Assembly: GCA_050248735.1 (NCBI GenBank)
Contig: JBFWRU010000001.1
Span: 248,001-312,000 of the forward strand
Source: JACKFE01 sp050248735
GTDB taxonomy: Bacteria; Nitrospirota; Nitrospiria; Nitrospirales; UBA8639
Length of the DNA: 64,000 bases
Reading direction: 5' to 3'
Shown: in pieces, positions 1 through 8,526 of the stretch
Layout of the letters: each line of letters starts with the position of its first letter
How positions within the stretch are numbered: position 1 is the stretch's first letter
Position numbers and translations under genes: made by a program
Notes under the pieces: generated by a model
Databases searched by the model: none
What the model was told of the DNA's origin: nothing
Seen by the model: only the letters and a program-made list of their open reading frames with translations

Positions 1-110
1 ACTTCATAGGTCCATTGTCCTATGATCTGGTCCCCTTTTCATAAAGTCCTTATGAGGTGTCCGTTTTTAACATTCATTCCGATTTTTTAAATTCCTAAGG
101 TGGTGGCAAT

Positions 111-1085
111 ATGGGTACAGGAGTGAAAGAAGGGAAAAGGTCAACTCATAAAATGGCTTCTACATCAACGGAAGAAAAAAAAGAAGTGAAAATTTCTCCC
201 AAAGACGCTCCAGCTGTTGAGCGCGCTCTTTGCCGGAGTAAGTTATACTTACTGGTCTCTTGGGGGTACTTGTTCCCCGAAGATGATGAGTTTTTAGATT
301 ACCTGCAAAGTGGGGAGTTTGTTGAGGACGGAAAGACCGCTCTTGAGAGTTTAGAAAAGGAACTCCAGAATATCGGTGGGCAGGAGGTCAAGGACAGGAT
401 CAATGCCTTGAAAGCTCATTTTGATTCAATTGAAGAGTGGGTTTCCTCTGAGGGAGAGAATTGGGGTATTCAGGATTTACGGGATGAGCATCGTCGTGTA
501 TTTAGCAATGTGATCGCTCTTGATTGCCCACCGTATGAAACCCTTTTTGGTAATGATCATGTGTTTGGACAGTCTTACGTGATGGGAGATATTGCCGGTT
601 TTTATAGTGCTTTTGGCCTGCAGTTATCGCCTGATATTCATGAACGGTTAGATCATTTAAGCGTTGAATTAGAGTTTATGCACTACTTGGCCTATAAGGA
701 ATCTTACGCCATCCTGCACGATGGAAAAGAAAAATTACAGACAGTGGTAGAAGCAGAGAAAAAATTTGTAAAGGAGCATATAGGTCGTTGGGTTCCATTA
801 TTTTCTGGTATGTTAGTGCGAAAAGCCGACTTTGGCTTTTATAAGATTCTTGCCGATTTTACATCGGACTGGATGGCTTTTGATATTGCTTACCTGGGTG
901 TTACCCCTCAGCCTTATTCTGAAACAGATTATCGGCCTGCATCATTTATGAGTCCTGAAGGCCAAACTTTTGAATGTGGAGCTCAAGACAAGGGTAATGA
1001 GTTGAGCCTCTTGATGAGCGAGGTTGGGGCTGATGCGTTTATAGAAAAAGAAACTGGTTCCACGGAAAAGCCCGGTAACGCATAA
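111..1085 (+). CDS. TorD/NarJ-family chaperone for a DMSO-reductase-type molybdoenzyme (probably NXR)
   Basis: A 324-residue soluble, mostly helical protein of the TorD/DmsD/NarJ type. These cytoplasmic chaperones bind the molybdopterin-containing subunit of DMSO-reductase-family enzymes until cofactor insertion and export are complete. Visible marks are the DCPPYETLFG segment at about residue 142, FGQSYVMGDIAGFYSAFG after it, and the helix with ELEFMHYLAYKE near residue 193, a pattern typical of this family. The first 40 residues are charged and low in complexity. The ATG at 111 is preceded by AAGGTGG with a 7-base gap; an ATG at 153 is an alternative start. The next gene is an NxrC-like subunit, so the likely client is nitrite oxidoreductase. 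That client is inferred; no catalytic subunit lies in the window. Confidence 0.85.
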   Translation: MGTGVKEGKRSTHKMASTSTEEKKEVKISPKDAPAVERALCRSKLYLLVSWGYLFPEDDEFLDYLQSGEFVEDGKTALESLEKELQNIGGQEVKDRINALKAHFDSIEEWVSSEGENWGIQDLRDEHRRVFSNVIALDCPPYETLFGNDHVFGQSYVMGDIAGFYSAFGLQLSPDIHERLDHLSVELEFMHYLAYKESYAILHDGKEKLQTVVEAEKKFVKEHIGRWVPLFSGMLVRKADFGFYKILADFTSDWMAFDIAYLGVTPQPYSETDYRPASFMSPEGQTFECGAQDKGNELSLLMSEVGADAFIEKETGSTEKPGNA

Positions 1086-1201
1086 GGTATGTGCGGTGAT
1101 AGGATTATTTTGACGTGGTTCAACTTTCAGGAAAAGTTAGAGAAACAGGTAGTTAGTAGGCTTTTCAGTTTTAATCTTTTATCAAAGGAGGATGCGTCAT
1201 T

Positions 1202-2158
1202 ATGAGATTGGTGCAGACGCGCAACAAACGAGTAGTGTTTGGCGTTTTACTGTCTGTTCTAGTGGTATGTGTAGGTTTGACGCTTGGACAGATCCCGTTG
1301 GCCGTCTCGCAACCGGTCACGATTCCGGTTGGCAAGATCAATGGCCCCATACCAATGGATGCGGCAAACCCGGTTTGGGAGTCCGTGCCGGGTGTGGTCG
1401 CTCCGCTGAGTGGGCAAACGATTACGACCCCGATGCATCCCAACATTTCCGTCAAAACCGTCATGGTGAAAATGGCGACCAACGGCAAAGAAATTGGGAT
1501 CTGGGCCAATTGGGGGGATCAAACCCTCAACAACACGACCATTGGACCACAGGATTTTCGTGACCAGGTGGCCGTGCAATTCCCTGTCCAAACCTCCGGT
1601 GCCCCGCCGTTCCAATGTATGGGACAATCTGGTGGCACCGTGAACATTTGGCGGTGGAATGCCGAGTGGCAAAAGGATTTAGGGGCTGGGGTAGCTGGGA
1701 TGTGGGATGTGGATAATCAATATCCATCCATTGCCTGGGACTACTACTATGAAGAGCCGGCAGGGGGCGTGACCTATCCTGACCGGATTGGTCGGAGCTT
1801 AGGGCCGTTCAACCCTGGGATTTGGTCTGGCAACATCATGTCAGATCCGAACCTTCGGGTGGGATCTGTTGAAGACTTGAATGCCAACGGGTTCAGCACG
1901 TTGACAACGCAAGCCTCGCAGGATGTGGTAGGCAATGGTCTGTGGGAACCCTACGGTGCCTTGAAGGGCGGCTGTTGCAGCGGTCCGACGTGGCGGGTGG
2001 TGATGAAACGGACGCTGGCTACCAACGACCCGAACGATGTGCAATTCAAGGCAGGGGCGAGCTTCCCAGTAGCATTTGCCGTGTGGGATGGATCGAACGT
2101 GGAACGGAACGGGATGAAAGGCATCTCGACCTGGTTCACAGCCCAAATGCCGAACTAG
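1202..2158 (+). CDS. nxrC: NxrC-like nitrite oxidoreductase gamma subunit (haem b-binding, secreted)
   Basis: A 318-residue exported protein. Residues 1-36 form a signal peptide (basic start, hydrophobic core VVFGVLLSVLVVCVGL, then a region ending VSQPV). The mature part reads as the gamma subunit of type II DMSO-reductase-family enzymes (ethylbenzene dehydrogenase/NxrC), a beta-sandwich that carries one haem b and passes electrons from the Fe-S subunit. The segments FQCMGQ and WRVVMKR hold a conserved Met and Lys that could be the axial haem ligands, as in ethylbenzene dehydrogenase; that role is inferred. AAAGGAGG lies about 11 bases before the ATG. A TorD-type chaperone precedes it and a clear terminator follows. 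The symbol rests on family likeness; a paralog lies at 8527. Confidence 0.82.
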   Translation: MRLVQTRNKRVVFGVLLSVLVVCVGLTLGQIPLAVSQPVTIPVGKINGPIPMDAANPVWESVPGVVAPLSGQTITTPMHPNISVKTVMVKMATNGKEIGIWANWGDQTLNNTTIGPQDFRDQVAVQFPVQTSGAPPFQCMGQSGGTVNIWRWNAEWQKDLGAGVAGMWDVDNQYPSIAWDYYYEEPAGGVTYPDRIGRSLGPFNPGIWSGNIMSDPNLRVGSVEDLNANGFSTLTTQASQDVVGNGLWEPYGALKGGCCSGPTWRVVMKRTLATNDPNDVQFKAGASFPVAFAVWDGSNVERNGMKGISTWFTAQMPN

Positions 2159-2193
2159 ATTATTCAGGTTTCGGTTAAGGTTGTTTTTAAGAG

Positions 2194-2248
2194 AAAGCCT
2201 TCGGTAGTTTGCCAATGTGGCAGATTATCGAAGGCTTTTCTTTTTTTG
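2194..2248 (+). terminator. Rho-independent terminator after the nxrC-like gene
   Basis: AAAGCCTTCG (2194-2203) is exactly complementary to CGAAGGCTTT (2229-2238), giving a 10-bp stem closed by a 25-base loop that itself contains TTTGCCA/TGTGGCAGA partial pairing. A run of T follows (2241-2247). It begins 35 bases after the stop codon and would end the chaperone-nxrC transcript. Confidence 0.85.
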
Positions 2249-2631
2249 TAAATTAAACTTTTTTGACTAAAAAAAGCCCTAGCGATTTATTTTTGTAAGT
2301 TTTTCCCGTGCATTAAGTAATATGGAGGGAAAATGCTTTTCTGCCTATTGTTTTAAATGTTAAATTATTTGAATTAAACACCTGTCTTTTTTTCGTAAAA
2401 GTTTTGATGGATTATTATGGATTTCTAAAAATTTCCCATTTTCATTTTAGCCATATAAATATTGAGGCCATTCACCGAAAACTCAAATTCTATTCCGAAG
2501 ATATGTTTTGGAATATTGTTTATTTAACATGAAGAGTTTGATGTGAATGGTTGCATTGGAAAGAATGGCACGTGTATAAATTAGAAGTAAGGTTTTATTC
2601 TTTAAAATTCTAGATTTAGAGGGCCATTCCC
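2249..2631. other. AT-rich intergenic region without a recognised gene
   Basis: About 380 bases, strongly AT-rich, between the terminator and the radical SAM gene. No ORF with convincing codon structure is seen on either strand. It presumably holds the promoter of the downstream gene, but no -35/-10 pair stands out. A TGGCAC at about 2567 lacks the TTGC expected 5 bases later for sigma-54. Confidence 0.5.
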
Positions 2632-4404
2632 GTGAAAATTTCACTGCTTTTCCCCCCAAGTTGGCATCCCTCTCAACCCTATTTGAGTCTTCCCTGCCTT
2701 TCCGCTTTCCTGGAAAAAGCAGGAATTTCCAGCTTCAAACAAGAAGATTTAAATATTGAAATTTTAGATCAGATCTTAACAAAAGAATATGGGTTGGATG
2801 TCCATCAACAACTTGTTGATCTTGTTAGGCGATTGGAAAATTCCATGGTGGGTGAGAACGGGCCTGGAAGCAAGGAACATTATGCCAAGGCTGTAGAGGT
2901 ATTGGAACGGTTTCCCTATTTAATAGAGGAAATTGAACCAGCCAAAGCCGTATTGCGTGGATTGGATTTTTTTGATCTGGACCGATACCGTGAAGCTTTA
3001 TTTGTCATTGATCGTTGGTTGGATGTGGTGTCCACCTTGTATTTTCCCACAAGGATTACCGTAGTAGATAATCAACTCTCCTATTCCATTTATTCGTCAA
3101 GAGATATTTTGAAGGCAATCCACGATGAGAGCCAGAACCCGTATTTGGATTTGTATCGCAGGTTTTTTATTCCATCCTTTTGCGACTATCAGCCTGAATT
3201 TGTCGGGGTTTCCATAACCGCCACCTCCCAAATTATCCCTGGATTGACTCTCTGTAAATTGATTAAGGAAGCTTCTCCTAATACGCATGTGACGGTGGGT
3301 GGTAGTATTTTTACACGATTGGTCGACAATTTGCGGCGTTGCGATCGACTCTTTCAGGTGACAGACGACTTTATTGTATTTGAAGGAGAGACCGCACTGT
3401 TGGAATTGGTCAATCAATTAGAGGGAAAGAAGGATTTCACTAAAGTCCCTAACCTTATTTGGCGTAACAATGACCGAATCGTGGTCAATCAGCCATTTTA
3501 CTCTGAAAACCTGGCTGAACATCCCGCTCCGAATTATGATGGATTCCCTCTTGGAAAGTATCTTGCCCCCCACACGGTATTGCCAGTCCAATTTTCAAGG
3601 GGATGTTATTACAAAGATTGTGCGTTTTGTGCGTTGACGTTGGATCACCAGAACTTTAGACAGAAAGATCCCATTAAAGTTGTCGATGAATTGGAAATGC
3701 TTTCCAGCAAATACGATACGCCTTATTTCTTTTTTACGGATGAATGTTTGGCCCTTTCTCCGGCCAAACGACTTTGTAAGGAATTGATTAAACGTGAGTT
3801 GGGGTTGCAATGGACTGCTGAATTGCGTTTTGAGAAAAATCTTTCTCGTGAACTTTTAAGTTCAATGAAAGAGGCTGGATGTCAGAAAATCGTCTATGGC
3901 CTAGAGACGTATAATTCACGATTGATGGATTTCATGAAAAAAGGGATTACCCAGGAGAGTGTTAATCGGATTTGCTCTGATTGCGTAGACCTGGGAATTG
4001 CAGTTCACTGTTATATCATCGTCGGATTCCCCACGGAAACCGAAGAAGAATCCTTGGAAACCATGAACTTTATTGTAGAAAACCACAAGCTCAATCAATC
4101 GTACGGCTTTTCTTGTCAACCATGTCTGTTCGATTTGGAAAAAGAAGCGCCCATTATGAGTGATCCAGGAGGGTATGGTGTCCAACGAATTATGAGACCT
4201 GCTTCGGAAGATTTGAGCCTGGGTTTTTTTTACGAGGTCAAGACTGGAATGCCTCCCGAACAAGCTGAAAAAGTGTATCAGCATGTGTATGAAAAAATCA
4301 GTGAGGTGGTATGTGAATTGCCATTTAACTATTCTATGGCTGATGGACTGCTGTATATCGCTCGTCGAAACAAGCAACTGGAAGCCCAACCGGTTGTTTC
4401 GTGA
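2632..4404 (+). CDS. Radical SAM protein with N-terminal cobalamin-binding-like domain
   Basis: A 590-residue protein. The first residues (MKISLLFPPSWHP) and the stretch VGVSITATSQIIPG with VTVGGS near residues 185-225 look like the Rossmann-like B12-binding domain found in front of many radical SAM enzymes, although the classical DxHxxG cobalamin motif is not visible. The [4Fe-4S] ligands are Cys325, Cys330 and Cys333 in GCYYKDCAFC, a CX4CX2C spacing instead of the common CX3CX2C, known from some B12-type radical SAM families. An Elp3/MiaB-like core follows to about residue 500. Substrate is unknown. It stands alone between an nxrC-like gene and a membrane-protein/TPR/TatA group. Confidence 0.8.
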   Translation: MKISLLFPPSWHPSQPYLSLPCLSAFLEKAGISSFKQEDLNIEILDQILTKEYGLDVHQQLVDLVRRLENSMVGENGPGSKEHYAKAVEVLERFPYLIEEIEPAKAVLRGLDFFDLDRYREALFVIDRWLDVVSTLYFPTRITVVDNQLSYSIYSSRDILKAIHDESQNPYLDLYRRFFIPSFCDYQPEFVGVSITATSQIIPGLTLCKLIKEASPNTHVTVGGSIFTRLVDNLRRCDRLFQVTDDFIVFEGETALLELVNQLEGKKDFTKVPNLIWRNNDRIVVNQPFYSENLAEHPAPNYDGFPLGKYLAPHTVLPVQFSRGCYYKDCAFCALTLDHQNFRQKDPIKVVDELEMLSSKYDTPYFFFTDECLALSPAKRLCKELIKRELGLQWTAELRFEKNLSRELLSSMKEAGCQKIVYGLETYNSRLMDFMKKGITQESVNRICSDCVDLGIAVHCYIIVGFPTETEEESLETMNFIVENHKLNQSYGFSCQPCLFDLEKEAPIMSDPGGYGVQRIMRPASEDLSLGFFYEVKTGMPPEQAEKVYQHVYEKISEVVCELPFNYSMADGLLYIARRNKQLEAQPVVS

Positions 4405-4496
4405 AGTCATTTTTTTTGATGCGGCAATATAGGCAATATAAAAGATAAAACGTATCGTTTAGGAAAACGTGTCCCTCAATTGAGACCTGTAAAGTC

Positions 4497-5609
4497 ATGA
4501 TAGATGCCATTGAAAAAAAATCCGAAAGTGTCGGCTCACCAGGGTTGCTATTTGAGTGGGGGATCAAGTGTCTGTTGTTCGCGGCATTTTTTGAATTGGT
4601 TCTGTATAGACTGGTTTCCCGATTAGGTATGCATTTAAGTAAATTAGCCGAAAAATACGAAGCGGTCCGCATCGGCTTTCAAACCGTTTCCTCCCTCGGA
4701 TTTATGTTATTGAATTTGACGGCTATTTTAGTGTTTCTGATTTTGGGAATATTGCTGGTACAGAAGCTACGCACTCGTTTATGGGCGGGAGATTGGGACA
4801 AACTGGTCATTCCCTTAACCGCTCTTCTGCTGATCTGTACCATTGGGTACCTTTTCTTTCCGCCAGCCATGCTGGGAACGGTAATTTATAATATCTTGGC
4901 ATTTGTGCTCTTGGTGGTATTGGTCGTGGAATATTGGGGAACCCATCGATTGTTCAGCCAACGTCTTTTGGTGGGGTGCTTTTTCTTTGGAATCAGTGGG
5001 TGGCTTTATTACCAGACCATTTCCACTGTGTATGGATTGATGAATATTCTGGATGCGCCTCCCTTGGTCCATGAAGCCAATCGGCTAGGAGAGGCACTGA
5101 TGGTCCTAGCCAGTATTGTTGTGTTTTGGGCCTACGGGAGTACGTCAATTTTTACCAAGAATAAGCAGCAGCGAAAATGGGGGTTGACTTTACTGGTCAG
5201 TGGCGGAACGGTATTTTTTCTGCTCCTATTTATGGACTTTTTCCTATCCTTGTGGGATCCAAAACTGGCGTTAGAGGTCAGAAAGGCCGGGGAGGGCATC
5301 GGTTGGATTTTTCAGATGGGTATGGGCTATACCTTTTACCTTCCATTCGCCTTCTATGTAGTTGGTTTTACGTGTTGGGCCTATACGGTAGTCAAGCTCG
5401 TTTTAATTGGACGGTTGGCGGGATATGGGTTGGGTCTGATGTTTATGGCGGGATATGCCCTTCAATTGTCTCATTTGACCTTGATGGTGGTGCTTGGGTT
5501 AATGTTGCTGAATATTGATAAGCGAGGCAGTTTAGGTAGGCTCAAAAAGAAAGTTTCCGATGGCATAATGTACCAATCGATTCGCCCGGCTTACGGGCAA
5601 TCCCAGTAG
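4497..5609 (+). CDS. Polytopic membrane protein of unknown function
   Basis: A 370-residue protein with about nine or ten hydrophobic segments, for example LLFAAFFELVLYRLV near residue 22, LGFMLLNLTAILVFLILGIL near 65, IYNILAFVLLVVLVV near 130, and a long hydrophobic pair at the C-terminal end (LGLMFMAGYALQLSHL). The tail is basic. I do not recognise the family. It is followed 15 bases later by a TPR protein and then tatA, suggesting one transcript and a role at the inner membrane, perhaps together with the TPR protein. The start ATG at 4497 has only a weak ribosome-binding site. Confidence 0.7.
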   Translation: MIDAIEKKSESVGSPGLLFEWGIKCLLFAAFFELVLYRLVSRLGMHLSKLAEKYEAVRIGFQTVSSLGFMLLNLTAILVFLILGILLVQKLRTRLWAGDWDKLVIPLTALLLICTIGYLFFPPAMLGTVIYNILAFVLLVVLVVEYWGTHRLFSQRLLVGCFFFGISGWLYYQTISTVYGLMNILDAPPLVHEANRLGEALMVLASIVVFWAYGSTSIFTKNKQQRKWGLTLLVSGGTVFFLLLFMDFFLSLWDPKLALEVRKAGEGIGWIFQMGMGYTFYLPFAFYVVGFTCWAYTVVKLVLIGRLAGYGLGLMFMAGYALQLSHLTLMVVLGLMLLNIDKRGSLGRLKKKVSDGIMYQSIRPAYGQSQ

Positions 5610-5623
5610 TTAGGATGAGAACC

Positions 5624-6436
5624 ATGGAAGAACAACGAACAGGAAGCCAGACACTTGAACAACCTTCAGCCGATACGACGGAAGAACGAGCACTGACGGT
5701 TGATGAAGAAATCGCGGAATTAGAAAAACTCCTGAGCGAGGAACCAGATGATTTTCAAGCTCGGTGTCGGTTGGGAGAATTGTATTTTAACAAAGGGCGC
5801 CTTGATGAGGCGCTGGCCGAGGTGAAAAAATCCATCGAGATGGCGGAAGGCCTGCGTGTCGAAATGGATCGTTCTCTGGCCATGTACTATTCCAATCTGG
5901 GGACCATTTATGGGACCAAGGCTATGACAGAGGAGGCTACCGCACAATTTCAACGGGCGCTTGAACTTAATCGGTACGACGTGCTGGCTCTTTTTAATAT
6001 TGGCCGGTTGCACGCGGAACGAGGGGGGTATTTAGAGGCAAAGGACTTCTTTGAACGGTTAATTGAAATTACCCCTGAAGATCCTATCGCTTGGTATAAT
6101 CTGGCAGGTGTATATGAGAAGCTGGATGATCCGAAGGTGTCCGACTTCAATACATTGGACATGTCGATGCAGGCGTATATGAAAGTCTTACAGTTCGATC
6201 CTCAGCATTTGGAGTCCAGCTTTAAGCTGATGGAAATCGCACTCAACCTGAAAAAACCGGATATGGCTGTCAAGGTGATGGAGGATGCCGTTGAAAACAA
6301 TCCTGACGAGCCCCTAGCCTATTACAATCTGATTAACACCTATGAGAAATGTAAAATGTTTGAGCAGGCCGAACAGGCCAGGCAACGACTGAAGGAACGA
6401 TTTAGCAAGCGGTCTCGGGAAACCGGGAAAAAGTGA
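5624..6436 (+). CDS. Tetratricopeptide-repeat protein
   Basis: A 270-residue soluble protein built of TPR units from about residue 30 to 260 (for example AMYYSNLGTIYGTKAMTEEA, LALFNIGRLHAERGGYLEA, AWYNLAGVYEKLDD, LAYYNLINTYEKCKMFEQA). TPR arrays are protein-docking scaffolds. The ATG at 5624 is chosen over the one at 5615 because AGGA (5612-5615) is well spaced only from 5624. It has no signal peptide, so it is probably cytoplasmic or held at the membrane by the preceding polytopic protein, from which it is separated by 15 bases. The specific partner is unknown. Confidence 0.8.
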   Translation: MEEQRTGSQTLEQPSADTTEERALTVDEEIAELEKLLSEEPDDFQARCRLGELYFNKGRLDEALAEVKKSIEMAEGLRVEMDRSLAMYYSNLGTIYGTKAMTEEATAQFQRALELNRYDVLALFNIGRLHAERGGYLEAKDFFERLIEITPEDPIAWYNLAGVYEKLDDPKVSDFNTLDMSMQAYMKVLQFDPQHLESSFKLMEIALNLKKPDMAVKVMEDAVENNPDEPLAYYNLINTYEKCKMFEQAEQARQRLKERFSKRSRETGKK

Positions 6437-6459
6437 TATCCTAACTAAGGAGAAGTGCC

Positions 6460-6753
6460 ATGTTTGGAAGCCTTGGATTCACCGAATTAGTGTTGATTCT
6501 CATGATCGTCCTAATAATTTTTGGGGCTGGCAAACTTCCGCAACTGGGTGAGGGAATTGGTAAGGCCATAAAAGGATTTAAAAAGTCAGTCAATGAAGTC
6601 GAGGCCATGGATGTAGAGGCTCAAGCACAGCAGGCAGAGGCAGAACCTCCGCCACAAGCCAGTGCTCCACCACAACTCTCTCAATCGGTTGCCCCTCAAC
6701 CAGCTTCCAGCACTGTTCAGCCTTCTGAGGCCGTCAGTACATCCAAGGGTTAA
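6460..6753 (+). CDS. tatA: Twin-arginine translocase subunit TatA/TatE
   Basis: A 97-residue protein with the standard TatA layout: a short N-terminal end, one membrane helix (about residues 4-20, LGFTELVLILMIVLIIFGAG), the FGxxKLPxLG hinge, and an amphipathic helix (GKAIKGFKKSVNE). A tail rich in Pro, Gln and Ala follows. TatA oligomers form the pore that moves folded cofactor-bearing proteins across the inner membrane. TAAGGAG lies 8 bases before the ATG. No tatC or tatB is in the window. Its place near nxrC-like genes fits export of a folded metalloenzyme, although the NxrC-like proteins themselves carry Sec-like signals. Confidence 0.92.
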   Translation: MFGSLGFTELVLILMIVLIIFGAGKLPQLGEGIGKAIKGFKKSVNEVEAMDVEAQAQQAEAEPPPQASAPPQLSQSVAPQPASSTVQPSEAVSTSKG

Positions 6754-6825
6754 GGGGAAATGGAAAAGGTCTTGCCCACGCCCTGCAACAAGGAAGTGGG
6801 GAGAATAGTTTTCCTTCTTTTGTAA

Positions 6826-8097
6826 ATGGGGTTCATAAAGTTTATGAGTACGGAAACCGTCACAGAAATTGGAATCATTGAAACATTTGCTGGAAACGGG
6901 AAGTCCAGAAGTACGGGTGATGGAAAACGGGCCATCAAGGCCGGTATTCCGTTGCCTAATCAAGTGGCCGTTGATCGAAAAAATCAGTATTTGTATATTG
7001 CCGAGTCCGGGTCGGATCGTATTCGACGGGTAGATATGGAGACGGGGCTGATTCAGAACTTTGCCGGCACAGGAGAAACCTGTTACAGCGGGGATTATGG
7101 CCCATGCGGAGAAGCAGGGCTGTACCTTCCCCTCGATGTGGCTTGTGATTCCCAAAACAACCTGTACGTGTGCGATTCGGGAAGTAATCGGATTAGAAAA
7201 ATCGATCAGGAAACTGGGATTATCACCACGGTTGTTGGCACTGGTCAATGGGGTTTTAACGGAGATGGACCCGCTCTAGAGGTGAATTTAACCTATCCGG
7301 CTGCCATTGCCTTTGATCAGAATGATATATTGTATATCGCGGATACCCAGGCCCATCGGATAAGAAGATATGACCCACAAACTGGGCAGGTCACTACGAT
7401 TGGCGGGTGCTGGACAGAAGAAGATGATGAACGCGTGAGCCCGTTAACGGCACAAAATCTTATTGTTCTTTCGGGAGATGCGATCGGGATCGATTTTAGT
7501 GATGACCATGGATGGCTTCGACCCCAATGTTCGGATGGGTTAGATTTGACCGCCTATCTTGATGACGGAAAACCGGCATTAGAATGCAAGTTTTATGACG
7601 TAGTTGATTTGGATGTGGATCGTCATGGCGATCTCTACATCACCGATAAGGGAACCAATCGGGTCAGAAAAATTAACATGAAAATGGGTATTGTCTCGAC
7701 CATAGCGGGCGTGTGTCGATTTGGCTATGACGGAGATGGGAAAATGGCTGTCAAGTCGATGCTGAATGTTCCTGAGGGTGCGGTAGTCGATGATCAAGGG
7801 AATGTCTATATATCGGACTCGATGAACCACAGGATTAGAAAAATTGAGGCCGAGACCGGAATCATTACGACAATAGGCGGGAATGGCGACAGTGGCTACG
7901 ATGATAAGAATATGGGAGGGTGCGGTGCTGCCCGGTTCGTGGCCAAGGAAGATGCGGGGATGTTGAAACATGGGGATGGACGAATTGCCACGGAAGCGAT
8001 TGTCAATTGTCCGGCTGGCTTAGCCTTGGATGCTCAGGGGTTTCTGTATGTGTGTGAACGGAATGAAAATAAGATTCGACGGTTGAAAATTAAATGA
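6826..8097 (+). CDS. NHL-repeat beta-propeller protein
   Basis: A 423-residue protein with repeating blades of the type LYIADTQAHRIRRYD, LYVCDSGSNRIRKID and VYISDSMNHRIRKIE, each followed by TGIITTVVGTG-like strands; about six NHL blades are visible. NHL propellers bind proteins, nucleic acids or sugars and are common next to cytochromes in Nitrospira-like genomes, but no function can be assigned here. There is no signal peptide. Two inserts (near residues 190-250 and 360-385) break the regular spacing. The ATG at 6844 (MSTETV) is an equally possible start; neither has a strong ribosome-binding site. Confidence 0.8.
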   Translation: MGFIKFMSTETVTEIGIIETFAGNGKSRSTGDGKRAIKAGIPLPNQVAVDRKNQYLYIAESGSDRIRRVDMETGLIQNFAGTGETCYSGDYGPCGEAGLYLPLDVACDSQNNLYVCDSGSNRIRKIDQETGIITTVVGTGQWGFNGDGPALEVNLTYPAAIAFDQNDILYIADTQAHRIRRYDPQTGQVTTIGGCWTEEDDERVSPLTAQNLIVLSGDAIGIDFSDDHGWLRPQCSDGLDLTAYLDDGKPALECKFYDVVDLDVDRHGDLYITDKGTNRVRKINMKMGIVSTIAGVCRFGYDGDGKMAVKSMLNVPEGAVVDDQGNVYISDSMNHRIRKIEAETGIITTIGGNGDSGYDDKNMGGCGAARFVAKEDAGMLKHGDGRIATEAIVNCPAGLALDAQGFLYVCERNENKIRRLKIK

Positions 8098-8137
8098 TTC
8101 TGGCCTGCGCTGGTAATGGTTTTTTGTTTCGTAATAT

Positions 8138-8463
8138 ACCGACCCAGGTAAACTTCCACCCGAGTTTTGGAAATTTGATGGCTTCCATTTTATTTATGAT
8201 GAAAAGGCTGGTCCGTAGATGGATGTCTCAAATTTTACGGTTTCCAGTGCAGCGTCATCGGATATTTCTCTGTGGTGATTTCATCACCGCCTTTAGTCCA
8301 GTGGGGGGGAGATCCGTTTCCCCAATCCCAGCTCGACAGCTCCACTTCCGACGGTCTTCATTTTCTCGACATTCATGGTAAAACCCGAAAGCGATTTCCT
8401 AATGAAATTGATATAAGATCAATTGTCTATGACCAAAGCCTGTCCAGGTTTTTAATTTTTTAG
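8138..8463 (+). pseudogene. Possible decayed coding remnant in a 430-base gap
   Basis: The gap between the NHL gene and the second nxrC-like gene has no intact gene but two coding-like stretches in different frames. In the frame of 8138 it reads KLPPEFWKFDGFHFIYDEK and continues across one stop to VSNFTVSSAASSDISLW. It then appears to shift frame into QSQLDSSTSDGLHFLDIHGK and on to a stop at 8461-8463. The amino-acid composition looks natural on both sides. This would be a gene broken by at least one stop and one frameshift. No family was recognised and the call could be chance. Confidence 0.3.
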
Positions 8464-8526
8464 GCATTTTGAAAATTCATTGAATGTGGAATTGGTAAAT
8501 TTCACCGGCATCTGAGACAATCAGCT

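Noticed and set aside
2560..2585. TGGCAC as half of a sigma-54 promoter
   Set aside because: The -12 TTGC element is missing at the required 5-base distance.
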